From: Candidatus Rhodoferax randersensis
Lineage (GTDB): Bacteria > Pseudomonadota > Gammaproteobacteria > Burkholderiales > Burkholderiaceae_C
Reading direction: 5' to 3'
NCBI GenBank assembly: GCA_016718155.1
Contig: JADKEH010000014.1
Coordinates: forward strand, 1-64,000
Length of the DNA: 64,000 nt
Below the pieces are notes generated by a model. It did no database searches. It was not told the DNA's origin and saw only the letters and a program-made list of their open reading frames with translations. Shown piece by piece: positions 7,671 through 16,523 of this stretch. Positions within the stretch are counted from its first letter, which is position 1. Each line of letters begins with the position of its first letter. The position numbers and the translations under genes were made by a program.

Positions 7671-10537
7671 GCTTTTTCCTTGTTGTCAGCGGCAGGCGAA
7701 CGCGTGAGGGCCAGCGCGAGTGTGGCGTCCAGCGCCGCCATGAATTCGACGACCTTGATTGGCTTGGTAAGGTAGTGGAAGAAACCCGCCGCCAGGCCTT
7801 TCTCGATGTCGTGCGGCATGGCGTTGGCGCTCAGCGCCATCACCGGGATGCGCGCCGTGCGCGGGTCTTCCCGCAGCAACTTAAGCGCCTGCAGTCCGCT
7901 GATACCGGGCAGGTTGATGTCCATCAGAATGGCGTCGGGCTGCTCCGACCGTGCCAGGGCAATACCTTGCAGGCCATCACTGGCAGCCAACAAGCGTAGG
8001 TCAGGGCGGCGCCCAATGAGCTGCTCCATCAGTTCCTTGTTGGCCCGGTTGTCCTCCACGTACAGCAGCGTGCGCAGCGCCGCCGTTCCCCCGGTCTGCC
8101 CCGCCACCCGTGCGGACGGCAAATCGACGGCGCCGACCAGTCCGGGCGCCTCAACCAGGTTCAGTTCAAACCAAAACTCGCTGCCCACCCCAACACGGCT
8201 GAAAGCGCCTATTTCTCCACCCATCAAGTCCACCAGCCGCTTGCTGACGACCAAGCCGATACCGGTGCCCTCCTCCGTGCCGGCTTCTTGACCGAGGCGG
8301 TTGAAGGGCTGGAACAACTGCGTCAGCTTCTCGGGCGAGAGGCCGTCGCCATGATCGTGCACGCTGATACGCACGCGCTCGGGGGATGCCACATGGCAGA
8401 TCACCTCCACCGTGCCGCCCTCGCGGTTGTACTTGATCGCGTTGGACAGCAGGTTGATCAGCACCTGCTTCAGGCGGGTCCGGTCTGCCTCGACAAAACA
8501 CGGACCGTCGAAATCGGGGAAGTTGATGCGAATGCCGCCCTTCTTGGCCTGCGGCGCGATCATCGCCTGCGCATCCAGCAGCACCTCGGGCAACGACATC
8601 GGCTCCAGCGACAGCGACAACTTGCCGGACTCGATCAGCGCCAGGTCGAGAATCTCATTGATCAACTCCAGCAGGTACCAGCCGGCCCGCAGAATCTGGT
8701 CAATGCTGCCGCGCTGCACCGGGCTTGGCTCAGGGGTGCTCGATTCCATCAACTGCGCAAAACCGAGGATGGCGTTGAGGGGCGAGCGCAGCTCATGGCT
8801 CATGCTCGACAGAAAGTCCGACTTGGCCAGGTTGGCCTTCTCGGCCGTCTGGCGGGCGCTGTCGAGCTTGACGTTGGTTTCCTGCAGCGCCTGATCGAGC
8901 AAATCGCGCTCGGTCACGTCGCGCGCGGCCGCAAAGACACCCTGCAGCCTGCGGTCACGGTCGTAGATGGTGGTGGCGTTGTAAGACACCACGGTCTGGT
9001 GCCCGTCTCTGGCCTGCACCGTGAGTTCGTAGTTGGAAACCTTCTTTTCGTTCAACACCCGTTTGATGCCGGCCTCGGCGCGCTGCGGATCGGTAAAGAA
9101 GTTCTTGAACGGCGCGCCGATCAACTCGTCACGGGTGCAACCGGTCAGCGCCTCCATCTGCTTGTTAGCATCCGTGATGACGCCCGCCGGATCGGTGGCC
9201 ATCAGTGCGTCCACATTGGATTCAATCAGCGAGCGGGTGTAGAACTGCTGGTCGCGTAGGCGCTGGTCGAGCTTGTCGCGCTCATCATCGACATGCTTGC
9301 GGGTCGTGATGTCACGCAGAATTCCGGTGAAGTAGCGTTGCCCGCCCAGCAGCATTTCGCTGACGGCCATCTCCATCGGGAACAGACTGCCGTCCTTGCG
9401 CTGGCCCTGGACTTCGCGTCCCTGGCCGGCCGCCTGGGCCTCGGCGTTGGCGCCGTAGTGGGCCAGCGAAACATCACCCTCGCGCTGCCCGCGCTCCAGC
9501 TCGGGTATCAGCAGACTGAAGGCTTGCCCAACGAGCTCTGTGGCCGCGTAGCCAAACATTCGCTCGGCGGCCGGGTTGACGGTCTCGATGATGCCGCCAT
9601 GCGCATGCACCGTGATGATGCCGTCCACCACCGTGTTGAGAATAGTCTGGATCAAGGCCGCGCTGTCGCGTATGGCCTGCTGCGCGGCGTATTCCCCGGT
9701 GACATCGCGAAACACCAGCACCGCACCAATCACCTGCGCGTCGCGGTCACGAATCGGCGCGCAACTGTCGGCAATGTCGCATTCGCTGCCATCGCGTGCA
9801 ATCAGCACGGTGTGATTGGCCAGGCCCTGAATGGTGCCATGCTCCAGCGTCGCAATGACCGGAATGGCTGCGGGCTGACGCGTCTCCTTGTTGATGATGC
9901 AAAAAATGTCATCGACGGGCCGGCCCGCGGCTTCGGCCTGCGTCCAGCCGGTGAGTTTTTCAGCCAGTGGATTGAGCAAGGTCACCCGGGCCTGGGCATC
10001 CGTCGCAATCACGGCGTCACCAATGGAGTTGAGCGTGACCGAGAGTTTCTCCTCGCTCTCGCGCAAGACCAGATTGGTTCGCTTCAGTTGCTGGTTGGTC
10101 TGGTCCTGCACCTCCAGCAATTGCTGGCGCTCCGCCTCGACCTGCTTGCGCGCGGTGTTGTCGGTGCCGATCAGCAGGTAACCGATGATGGCATTCTCGT
10201 CGTCGCGCAGCGCCGTGACCGACACCACCGCCGGGAAGCGGCTGCCGTCCTTGCGGATGTAGCTCAGCTCGTAAATGTCTTCGATGCCGCGCCGCGCCTT
10301 GAACACCAGTGCATCGAAGCCTGGCTCAATCTGCGTTCCCAGCTCGATGCTCAAGGCTTGCGCCCGCGCGATCACTTCCTGTGGATCGGAAATATCGGCC
10401 GGCGTAATCTTGTTCATCACCTCCAACGCGGCGTAGCCCAGCATGCGCTCGGCGCCGACGTTGAAAATCTGGATCACGCCTTTGGCGTCAGTGGCGATAC
10501 TGGAGAAATTAGCACTATCGAAAATCGCCTTCTGCAA
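7667..10537 (-). CDS. Multi-PAS hybrid sensor histidine kinase (main reading frame)
   Basis: 956 residues: PAS domains at about 1-130, 160-280, 290-410 and 430-550, a HisKA dimerisation domain with the phospho-His in SMSHELRSPLNAILGF, a HATPase domain with the G-boxes (GTGIGLVVSKRLVDLMGG), and a C-terminal receiver with Asp in AILMDINLPGISG. No membrane helices, so probably a cytoplasmic sensor. The true gene very likely begins upstream at 11072: the preceding frame ends within this one and supplies another PAS domain, and deleting one G near 10565 joins them into a single frame of 1134 residues. Confidence 0.88.
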   Translation of the reverse strand: MQKAIFDSANFSSIATDAKGVIQIFNVGAERMLGYAALEVMNKITPADISDPQEVIARAQALSIELGTQIEPGFDALVFKARRGIEDIYELSYIRKDGSRFPAVVSVTALRDDENAIIGYLLIGTDNTARKQVEAERQQLLEVQDQTNQQLKRTNLVLRESEEKLSVTLNSIGDAVIATDAQARVTLLNPLAEKLTGWTQAEAAGRPVDDIFCIINKETRQPAAIPVIATLEHGTIQGLANHTVLIARDGSECDIADSCAPIRDRDAQVIGAVLVFRDVTGEYAAQQAIRDSAALIQTILNTVVDGIITVHAHGGIIETVNPAAERMFGYAATELVGQAFSLLIPELERGQREGDVSLAHYGANAEAQAAGQGREVQGQRKDGSLFPMEMAVSEMLLGGQRYFTGILRDITTRKHVDDERDKLDQRLRDQQFYTRSLIESNVDALMATDPAGVITDANKQMEALTGCTRDELIGAPFKNFFTDPQRAEAGIKRVLNEKKVSNYELTVQARDGHQTVVSYNATTIYDRDRRLQGVFAAARDVTERDLLDQALQETNVKLDSARQTAEKANLAKSDFLSSMSHELRSPLNAILGFAQLMESSTPEPSPVQRGSIDQILRAGWYLLELINEILDLALIESGKLSLSLEPMSLPEVLLDAQAMIAPQAKKGGIRINFPDFDGPCFVEADRTRLKQVLINLLSNAIKYNREGGTVEVICHVASPERVRISVHDHGDGLSPEKLTQLFQPFNRLGQEAGTEEGTGIGLVVSKRLVDLMGGEIGAFSRVGVGSEFWFELNLVEAPGLVGAVDLPSARVAGQTGGTAALRTLLYVEDNRANKELMEQLIGRRPDLRLLAASDGLQGIALARSEQPDAILMDINLPGISGLQALKLLREDPRTARIPVMALSANAMPHDIEKGLAAGFFHYLTKPIKVVEFMAALDATLALALTRSPAADNKEKA

Positions 10538-10967
10538 GGCGCCGGCCTTGAGCAGCGCCTCTTCCGGCTTCCTTGCGGGCGGTGTTGTCCGTGCCGATCA
10601 GGAGGTAGCCGATGATCGCGTTCTGCGCATCGCGCAGGGCCGTGACCGACACGACGGCGGGGAAGCGGCTGCCGTCCTTGCGGATATAGGTCAGCTCGTA
10701 AATGTCCTCAATGCCGCGTGAGGCCTTGAACACCAACGCCTCGAAGCCGGGTTCGATCTGGGTGCCCAATTCAACACTCAAGGCCTTGGCCCGGGCAATG
10801 ACTTCCTGCGGATCGGAGATCTCGGCAGGGGTGATCTTGTTCATCACCTCCAACGCCGCGTAACCCAGCATGCGCTCGGCCCCGACGTTGAAGATCTGAA
10901 TGACGCCTTTTTCGTCAGTGGCGATGCTGGAGAAATTGGCGCTGTTGAGAATCGCGTTCTGCAGCGC
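10154..10967. repeat. Tandem duplication of a PAS-coding segment (period about 427 bp)
   Basis: The stretches 10154-10540 and 10581-10967 are near-identical over most of their length, including the blocks around GTGCCGATCAG, GGGAAGCGGCTGCCGTCCTT and CAGCTCGTAAATGTC. This is an internal duplication within the hybrid kinase gene. The differences are mostly third-position changes, so both copies have been under selection as protein. Confidence 0.85.
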
Positions 10968-11072
10968 CCCGGCAATCATCGTGGCTTCCTCGCGCAGCGC
11001 CGCGTGGTCAACGTCTCGGGCGCCAACACTGCTGCGGGTGGCAGACGGTGGGCGATTGACTGGTTTTGACAT
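10515..11072 (-). CDS. N-terminal PAS part of the hybrid kinase, cut off by a one-base frameshift
   Basis: From the ATG at 11072 this frame encodes a leader and one PAS domain almost identical to the first PAS of the main kinase frame (shared ANFSSIATD-KGVIQIFNVG and later segments). After TARKEA it runs into an unrelated tail and stops. On the minus strand GCCGGAAGAG at about 10565 would read GCC GAA GAG with one G fewer and continue in the kinase frame. Either a real frameshift or a sequencing error; as read, it makes a truncated PAS-only protein. Confidence 0.75.
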   Translation of the reverse strand: MSKPVNRPPSATRSSVGARDVDHAALREEATMIAGALQNAILNSANFSSIATDEKGVIQIFNVGAERMLGYAALEVMNKITPAEISDPQEVIARAKALSVELGTQIEPGFEALVFKASRGIEDIYELTYIRKDGSRFPAVVSVTALRDAQNAIIGYLLIGTDNTARKEAGRGAAQGRRLAEGDFR

Positions 11073-11642
11073 GGCGACTTTCCGTGAGCGCAAGGACCCA
11101 AAGCGGATTCGCGCTCTCCAGGGTAACAGAGGACCAGAATCAGGCGTGACAGGCCAACGCGCCGACTTCCGATAGTGGCCAGATCATGCAATTCCAGCCT
11201 AATGACCGTCCGTGCGCTGGCGCACATAGCGGCTTGAGAGTGGAGGCATCCGGCCACGAGAGGTGCCATGCACTCCACTGCACCATTCCTGTCGATTCAA
11301 GCGAAACCATACGTCAGCGCGGCAAGCGCGCCGCCGCCGCGCTCAGTCCTTGCAAAGAAGAACAGCAAAGTTTTCGAAGTCCAGGCGCAGGCTCATGGGA
11401 TGAGCGTCGGCGCGGAGGTTTTCATGATCGATTAGTCAGTGCTTTGGGCCTTGTCTTGGGCACCGCAGCAGCCTTCCCCGCCAGGCGCCCCATGTGCAAG
11501 CTCACCCGATGAGCCTGCGAAGGCGGACGCAACAGAAACTTGCGCTCCCAGCTTTTTGTGAGAGCTTGGTTTCAGGCCGACATCGTCCTCAAGCGGAACA
11601 CCCCGTTCCCACCGACGTCGGTCCTGTAAACCAAGGAAGCTC
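11073..11642. other. Intergenic region with no supported gene
   Basis: About 570 bases between the divergent kinase gene and the AAA+ gene. The open frames here show no domain pattern or good start signals. It should contain the promoters of both flanking units, but I see no clear -35/-10 pair or Fnr-type box. Confidence 0.5.
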
Positions 11643-11816
11643 ATGACCCCCACTCCCGTCAACCGCGATCCAAACACTCAACCGGAGCGCCAGCTCAACC
11701 ACCCCGCGCCCGCCAACCCGCCACCACCCCACTGGCCATCGCACCCGGCGCGACGACCGTACCGGCTGCGCCGCCATCTCCCAAGCAAACCGACGACCCA
11801 GCTCAGGCTGTTCTGA
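11643..11816 (+). CDS. Short proline-rich frame, possible true start of the AAA+ gene
   Basis: The ATG has a strong ribosome site (AAGGAAGCTC before it) and opens a 57-residue proline-rich frame. The +2 frame through the same Pro-rich stretch is open all the way into the ATG at 11834 of the AAA+ N-terminal fragment, which itself has no good ribosome site. So a frameshift in the Pro-rich region could join this start to the ATPase. The alternative is a small separate peptide. Low complexity makes this uncertain. Confidence 0.35.
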   Translation: MTPTPVNRDPNTQPERQLNHPAPANPPPPHWPSHPARRPYRLRRHLPSKPTTQLRLF

Positions 11817-11833
11817 CCCGCCGAGATATCGCC

Positions 11834-12238
11834 ATGAAAAGAAACAGACTCGTCGACCAGCTCAACGATCGCCCTTCAACGCCAGCGGCAGAATACTGGC
11901 GCGATCAACCCGGCAACCAGGCCCGGCTGGCCTACCGCGACCGACTGGCTTGCTGGCTGCTGCGCATCCTCGGCAGCGCCGGGGTCATGCCCACTTGTGC
12001 CGACACCAGCCCACCACGCCATGCCGCCTTCGCCGAGCTGCTGGGTGTGCCCGAGCTGGCAGACCCCACTGCCAGCCCACTTGCAGTAAGCCAGGCGGTC
12101 TCGGCCGCGCTGCAACGGCTGGCTGACGCGGCACGGCCCGCCTGCACCCCCCACTGTCTTGGACTGCGGCATGCTGCGCACCTTGAACTGGCTGGCGCAC
12201 GCAGCCGGCCTGGACGCGTTGGAGCGCGACATTCTTGA
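11834..12238 (+). CDS. N-terminal fragment of tandem AAA+ ATPase (frameshifted)
   Basis: 134-residue frame. Its first part (MKRNRLVDQLNDRP... to about residue 104) is helical and natural-looking, but after ARPACTP the tail is out of frame. At 12146-12151 there is a run of six C; with five C the sequence would read ACTPTVLDCGML and continue directly into the 12159-14111 frame, giving one protein of 758 residues. I therefore regard this as the N-terminus of the AAA+ protein, interrupted by a homopolymer indel. Confidence 0.7.
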   Translation: MKRNRLVDQLNDRPSTPAAEYWRDQPGNQARLAYRDRLACWLLRILGSAGVMPTCADTSPPRHAAFAELLGVPELADPTASPLAVSQAVSAALQRLADAARPACTPHCLGLRHAAHLELAGARSRPGRVGARHS

Positions 12239-14111
12239 ATTTGCGCTGGCGCTGCAAACTTTCAGCCCACTGCGTTCGGCCGTGGCGATCTGGGGGGACA
12301 TTGGCTACGGTGATGTCATCAGCGCCCTCGCGCTGGTGCTGCAGGCACCCAGTGAAGGGGTTGCCAAAGCGCTGCAGACGCACGGACGGCTGCTCGGCAG
12401 CGGCTTGCTGCGCTTCATGGTGTACCAGCACAGCGCCTTGGGCGAGTTGCTCTATTTGCCGCGCAAGCTGGCGCAACGGCTGCCGTTTCATGAAGACGCG
12501 CCGGCGCTGATCCTGTCGCATCTGGCGGTGCCGCTGCGTACCACCGAGCTCACACTGGCCGACTTTGCGCACATGCCGCTCGACAACCGGCTGGCCCAGT
12601 GCTGGCTGGCCGGAACTTTGCGAAGCGCCAGCCAGGGTGAGCCCGCCGGGCATCTGCTGGTCAGTGGTGCGCCGGGTCTGGGCAAGACCGAATGGGTGCG
12701 AGCTCTGCTGCAGCCAACGCCGACATCCCTGCCCCAGTCGGTAGACCAACCAACTCAGACGGCGGTTCAGGCGCTGGAGCTGGTGGTGTTGCACGACGAT
12801 GGCAGCGCCCTCTCGGGTGAGGACCGCCTGAGTCATCTGCGGCTTGCGCTCAGCCTGCTCAAGCACACGCCGGGCGGTGTGCTGGTGTTTGACGAAGCGG
12901 ATGACGTGTTTCGCGCCCAGAGCGAGCTCGGGGCCGGCGCCAGTGACGACGATGCAGTGAGTATGGCCAACCGCCGAGCCAGCCTGAACCGGCTGCTGGA
13001 AGAGTCCCGCTTGCCAGTGATCTGGGTGATGAACCACCCGGACGTGCTGGACCCGGCGGTGTTGCGCCGCTTTGATGCGGTGGTGCATTTTGATGCCATG
13101 CCGCGATCCGTGCGCCTGTCCATGCTGCGGTCGCGCCTGTCCGGGGTGTGCAGTGAGGCGCAGTGTGGCCAGTGGGCCGACATCGCAGCATTGACCCCGG
13201 CCCTGATTGACCGCTCGGCGGTGCTGCAGACGCGCTCCCAGGACGCTGGAGCCGCCCTGGACGCCGAGCTGTGTCAGCACTGGCTGCGGCGCCGACTGCC
13301 AATCGAGGCGAGCCGCTACCTGAGACCGGGCCAACGCAGCCAGGCCAGTTGGACACCAGAACTGGTCCATGCCAGCCACGATCTGCTGGCCCTGGCGCAA
13401 GGCATTGCACGCAGTGGTAGCGCCCGCATCCTGCTGCATGGCGCACCGGGCACGGGCAAGACCGCCTACGCGCACGAACTGGCACGCCGGCTGGACCGCC
13501 CCTTGCAGGAGCGGCGAGCGTCCGACTTGCTCGCCGCCTGGGTCGGTGAGACCGAGCAACGCATTGCCAAGGCCTTCTCGACCGCTTTGCAGGACGGTGC
13601 GGTGTTGTTCATCGACGAAGCCGATAGCCTGCTGTTGGGCCGAGACCATGCCGTGCGCTCGTGGGAAGTCAGCCAGGTCAACGAGCTGCTGGAGCAACTC
13701 GGCGAGTGCGAGGGTGTGGTGGTGCTGGCGACCAACCGGCTGGCGGCACTTGATGGCGCGGTGCTGCGACGTCTGGACGTCAAGGTGGAGTTTATGGCGC
13801 TGACGCCACAGCAGGCTTTGACGGGCTTTGTGCGCCTGTGCGCCGAACTCGGCCTGCAGCGCGATGGCTTGGCGGAACAGGCGCTGGTACAGCTCTCCGA
13901 ACTGACACCTGGCGACTTTGCGGTTATGTCACGTCGGCACCGCTTCGCGCCCTTCGACAGTGCCCGGGCGCTGGCCACTGCGTGCAAGGCCGAGCTGGCA
14001 CTGCGCTCGGGTGGCAAGAGCCCGATGGGCTTCCACCCGAAACCAGCGTTCCGACCACTGGCCTTGGCACCTGACTTGACCAATCCACCACACCCCGGAG
14101 CACCTTCATGA
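12159..14111 (+). CDS. AAA+ ATPase with two ATPase modules
   Basis: Two AAA+ modules follow a helical region. Module 1: Walker A GAPGLGKTEW, Walker B VLVFDEADDVF. Module 2: Walker A GAPGTGKTAYAHELA, Walker B AVLFIDEADSLL, and sensor/arginine-finger region VVVLATNRLAALDGAVLRRLD. Module 2 resembles the Cdc48/FtsH/spastin class, so ATP-driven remodelling or unfolding is the expected activity. There is no protease domain and no membrane helix. The apparent TTG start is an artefact of the upstream frameshift. The next gene overlaps the stop (ATGA), so a membrane protein is made with it. Substrate unknown. Confidence 0.85.
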   Translation: MDCGMLRTLNWLAHAAGLDALERDILEFALALQTFSPLRSAVAIWGDIGYGDVISALALVLQAPSEGVAKALQTHGRLLGSGLLRFMVYQHSALGELLYLPRKLAQRLPFHEDAPALILSHLAVPLRTTELTLADFAHMPLDNRLAQCWLAGTLRSASQGEPAGHLLVSGAPGLGKTEWVRALLQPTPTSLPQSVDQPTQTAVQALELVVLHDDGSALSGEDRLSHLRLALSLLKHTPGGVLVFDEADDVFRAQSELGAGASDDDAVSMANRRASLNRLLEESRLPVIWVMNHPDVLDPAVLRRFDAVVHFDAMPRSVRLSMLRSRLSGVCSEAQCGQWADIAALTPALIDRSAVLQTRSQDAGAALDAELCQHWLRRRLPIEASRYLRPGQRSQASWTPELVHASHDLLALAQGIARSGSARILLHGAPGTGKTAYAHELARRLDRPLQERRASDLLAAWVGETEQRIAKAFSTALQDGAVLFIDEADSLLLGRDHAVRSWEVSQVNELLEQLGECEGVVVLATNRLAALDGAVLRRLDVKVEFMALTPQQALTGFVRLCAELGLQRDGLAEQALVQLSELTPGDFAVMSRRHRFAPFDSARALATACKAELALRSGGKSPMGFHPKPAFRPLALAPDLTNPPHPGAPS

Positions 14112-14515
14112 ACACATCGCACGATTCCCGGCCCGAGCCATGCACTGAAGCAAGCCCGGTTGCGCCACGTTCGACTCAACCCGTGCTCGGACGGCTGCAG
14201 CAAAGAGTTGCCCTCACGATGGTGCTGTGCTTGCTGCTCAGTGCGGCTGTGCTGGGTTTCACCCTGGCTGGGGTGTACCTCGTTGACCGGCACCTGAGCG
14301 CGGTGGTCAAAGAGGTCGAGTCAGCCGGCACCGTGATAACGGTGAACCTGAGTAGCGGCTGGCCAGCGCGCACGCTGGCGCAGACCGAGACCGGCTTCTA
14401 CGCCGTCAGCCAGGGCATGAGCCTGGACAAGGGCAAGCCCCTCACGGTTCAACTGCGCTGCAACCAGGACCGCTACCTGTGTGACCCCGCGCACCGGTGC
14501 GCGCGGCTGCAGTAG
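14108..14515 (+). CDS. Hypothetical single-pass membrane protein coupled to the AAA+ gene
   Basis: 135 residues; a cytoplasmic N-terminus of about 35 residues, one membrane helix (about 37-60, VLCLLLSAAVLGFTLAGVYLV), and an outside domain ending with three cysteines and His. Start codon overlaps the AAA+ stop, implying translational coupling. No family recognised. Possible anchor or partner of the ATPase, by position only. Confidence 0.6.
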   Translation: MNTSHDSRPEPCTEASPVAPRSTQPVLGRLQQRVALTMVLCLLLSAAVLGFTLAGVYLVDRHLSAVVKEVESAGTVITVNLSSGWPARTLAQTETGFYAVSQGMSLDKGKPLTVQLRCNQDRYLCDPAHRCARLQ

Positions 14516-14597
14516 GCCGCACGGTCGGCACTGGCCTGCGCGCCCGCATCCACTCCTCACAACCCATCGTTACCCATCAACCAAGAGTCCCTACCCC

Positions 14598-14984
14598 ATG
14601 AGCACAAAACCACCCCCTTCCGACGACTACCCCAACGAGGCACCTTATGTGATCGGCGCCCTGATCCTGATGTTTGCCTTCATCCTCTGCTGGCCCTGGA
14701 CCGCCAAGCTGATCGACCGACTGAAGGGGCCGCCCCAGACCGAGTACCTTGGTGTGGTGCAGAGCATCAGCTTCGTTGGTGGCTTTGGCATGACCACACA
14801 GATTCAGACCGACACCCACACGTTTCTGGTCAACGTCGCGTGGAGCCTGCCGCGCGGCACCCGGCTGGAACGCCGGGAGACTATCACCGCCCACCTCGTG
14901 TGCATCATCGACACCGACGTCTGCGATCGCCTGCTGTCCCGGCTGGCGCCCGCCCCGAATCCGAACTTGCGCACGCCATCCTGA
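14598..14984 (+). CDS. Hypothetical small membrane protein
   Basis: 128 residues from the ATG at 14598. One strong membrane helix (about 17-36, VIGALILMFAFILCWPW) followed by a beta-rich soluble domain with two cysteines (VCIIDTDVCDRLL). It follows the preceding membrane protein by about 80 bases in the same direction and has a similar topology. No family recognised. Confidence 0.6.
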   Translation: MSTKPPPSDDYPNEAPYVIGALILMFAFILCWPWTAKLIDRLKGPPQTEYLGVVQSISFVGGFGMTTQIQTDTHTFLVNVAWSLPRGTRLERRETITAHLVCIIDTDVCDRLLSRLAPAPNPNLRTPS

Positions 14985-15057
14985 CTGCTACTTTGATTGG
15001 ACACCTGAGGTCCTTGCATGTCGCGTAGGCCCAGGGTCAACCTAAGAAAGGCCATCC

Positions 15058-15183
15058 ATGCGCAATCTCTTCCACGCACTCATGTGTGAGTTCAGGCAAT
15101 CCATCCCACGCGCTGTCAAGGCAGCTTTCGATGCCGGCGTGCGGACGCGGGTCGCGGTCGGCAAGTGGCTCAAGCGTGGTTAG
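15058..15183 (+). CDS. Very small basic protein, hypothetical
   Basis: 41 residues (MRNLFHALMCEFRQSIP...), rich in Arg and Lys, amphipathic. AAGAAAGG precedes the ATG at 5-12 bases, which is a reasonable ribosome site. It lies between two same-direction hypothetical genes. Support is only the start signal and continuity of the gene string. Confidence 0.4.
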   Translation: MRNLFHALMCEFRQSIPRAVKAAFDAGVRTRVAVGKWLKRG

Positions 15184-15207
15184 ACACAGAACCAACCGGA
15201 GACACCG

Positions 15208-15477
15208 ATGAGCGACCGCGAAGACCAGGAACAGCAACGTAGACTGCGGCAAGACTGGGACGACGCCGCCGCCGCCAACCTTGCCTATCAACAGCAACAG
15301 GAAGAAGAGCGTGATGTCAACCAATACCGCCGGTCAGACGACCGCGACGCTGTGGAAGGGGTGGCCTGGGTGATCGGCGCCTTGATCGGGTTGGCGTTCG
15401 TCGTGCCGGTCATGGCCGCGGTGCTCATCTGGCACGCTGTAGTGTGGACGGTTCGGTGGATGATGCGTGAGCGCTGA
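15208..15477 (+). CDS. Hypothetical small membrane protein
   Basis: 89 residues: a strongly charged N-terminal half rich in Asp, Glu, Gln and Arg (likely coiled coil), then a hydrophobic hairpin or helix (about 50-82, GVAWVIGALIGLAFVVPVM). ACCGGAGACACCG precedes the ATG. Last gene of the AAA+/membrane protein string; downstream the DNA character changes to the decayed mobile region. Function unknown. Confidence 0.55.
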   Translation: MSDREDQEQQRRLRQDWDDAAAANLAYQQQQEEERDVNQYRRSDDRDAVEGVAWVIGALIGLAFVVPVMAAVLIWHAVVWTVRWMMRER

Positions 15478-16523
15478 CTTTGAGACTCACCAGCGGACCA
15501 TGCGCTCAACAAGCAACCGATCCAATTTGCCGTACCAGTATCAATCAAATTCCTCCGCTATGTAACGAATACAGAAATTCAGTAAGTCCCTGTCGGGATT
15601 GAAGAATAGGAGAAAAGCTGCGAACTCGCGCAACGATCTTGAACGGAATGGTTTTCGCGCAACGATTTATGTCGTCGGGGTCGTACAGCAGGGTATGATC
15701 ACGACGCTGGCGCAGGTTACTCCTGCGATTTCCACAAGTTTCAAATCCAACCACGCATGCGGAAATGCAAACAGTCGGCAGATTCGGCCCCTTCGGCCAC
15801 CAGTAGAGTATTTTCCACCCCAGGTGGCATCTGCCGCACCGGCGCTTTGCTGCGTCGCTGCGGCACGACTCAATGCGTAGATTACCCCAAAGTATGAGCC
15901 GGTTGATGAGCCATCATCAACGCTGGTTGCGCAGATAGATCGACTCAACAAGATCCCAGCTAGGGATCGGCAGGCAAGGCTTCGCCAACCGGGCGAACGC
16001 GTGAACAAAACACCGGGCATCGATGACCAAGCTTCAGGGCGCCATGCGTACACATTCGGTCATCGCGTCGTGCCCAGGAAATCCCAAGTCAAATTTCGTC
16101 ATGGTGATGGCTGTCGCCATGGTGACCACATCTATTGCTGGCGCGCCCCGGCCGATCGGCCTGCCTACAAGGTCCGCGAACGCCGCTTCAAGGCGCGGTG
16201 CCACCTCTTTGAGGTGCCGGTCTCACTGGTTCATTTTTCAATTTCAAATGAGGAGTCAGTTTATGCGCAAGGTTTCCACGGGAACGAAGCACGTTCCGCT
16301 TCCCAACCCCGCCGCGCTCGCGGCGGGCGAAGCCGTGCTCGCGCGTCGGCGCAAAGTCAATCGAAAAAAACGGGTTTCAAATTGCCCTTACCTGGGAAGA
16401 CCTCGCCTACTGCCTGCCAGAAGGACGCAGCCTGGACGGGATTTGCCGTCACCCTGAAGTACCACCAGAAGCTGTCCGTTTCGCCGAGCACCGTCATGCA
16501 CTTTCTCCGTTACCAATCCGCTC
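15478..16523. other. Non-coding or decayed accessory DNA, left part of the mobile region
   Basis: About 1 kb with short overlapping frames on both strands and no family pattern. One possible start, ATG 16263 with GAGGAG upstream, opens a frame rich in Ala, Arg and Lys that breaks after about 35 residues; it may be the start of the decayed recombinase that follows. Base composition is less GC-rich in places than in the flanks. I see no intact gene. Confidence 0.5.

Noticed and set aside
9293..10615. 440-residue plus-strand open frame
   Set aside because: Antisense to the PAS domains of the hybrid kinase; no independent support.
11985..13697. 570-residue open frame on the minus strand
   Set aside because: It is a shadow of the AAA+ gene; its translation is rich in Gln, Arg and His without any domain, while the plus strand shows two complete AAA+ modules.
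15667..16053. 128-residue minus-strand open frame in the mobile region
   Set aside because: No start signal, domain, or natural amino-acid pattern; likely random in decayed DNA.
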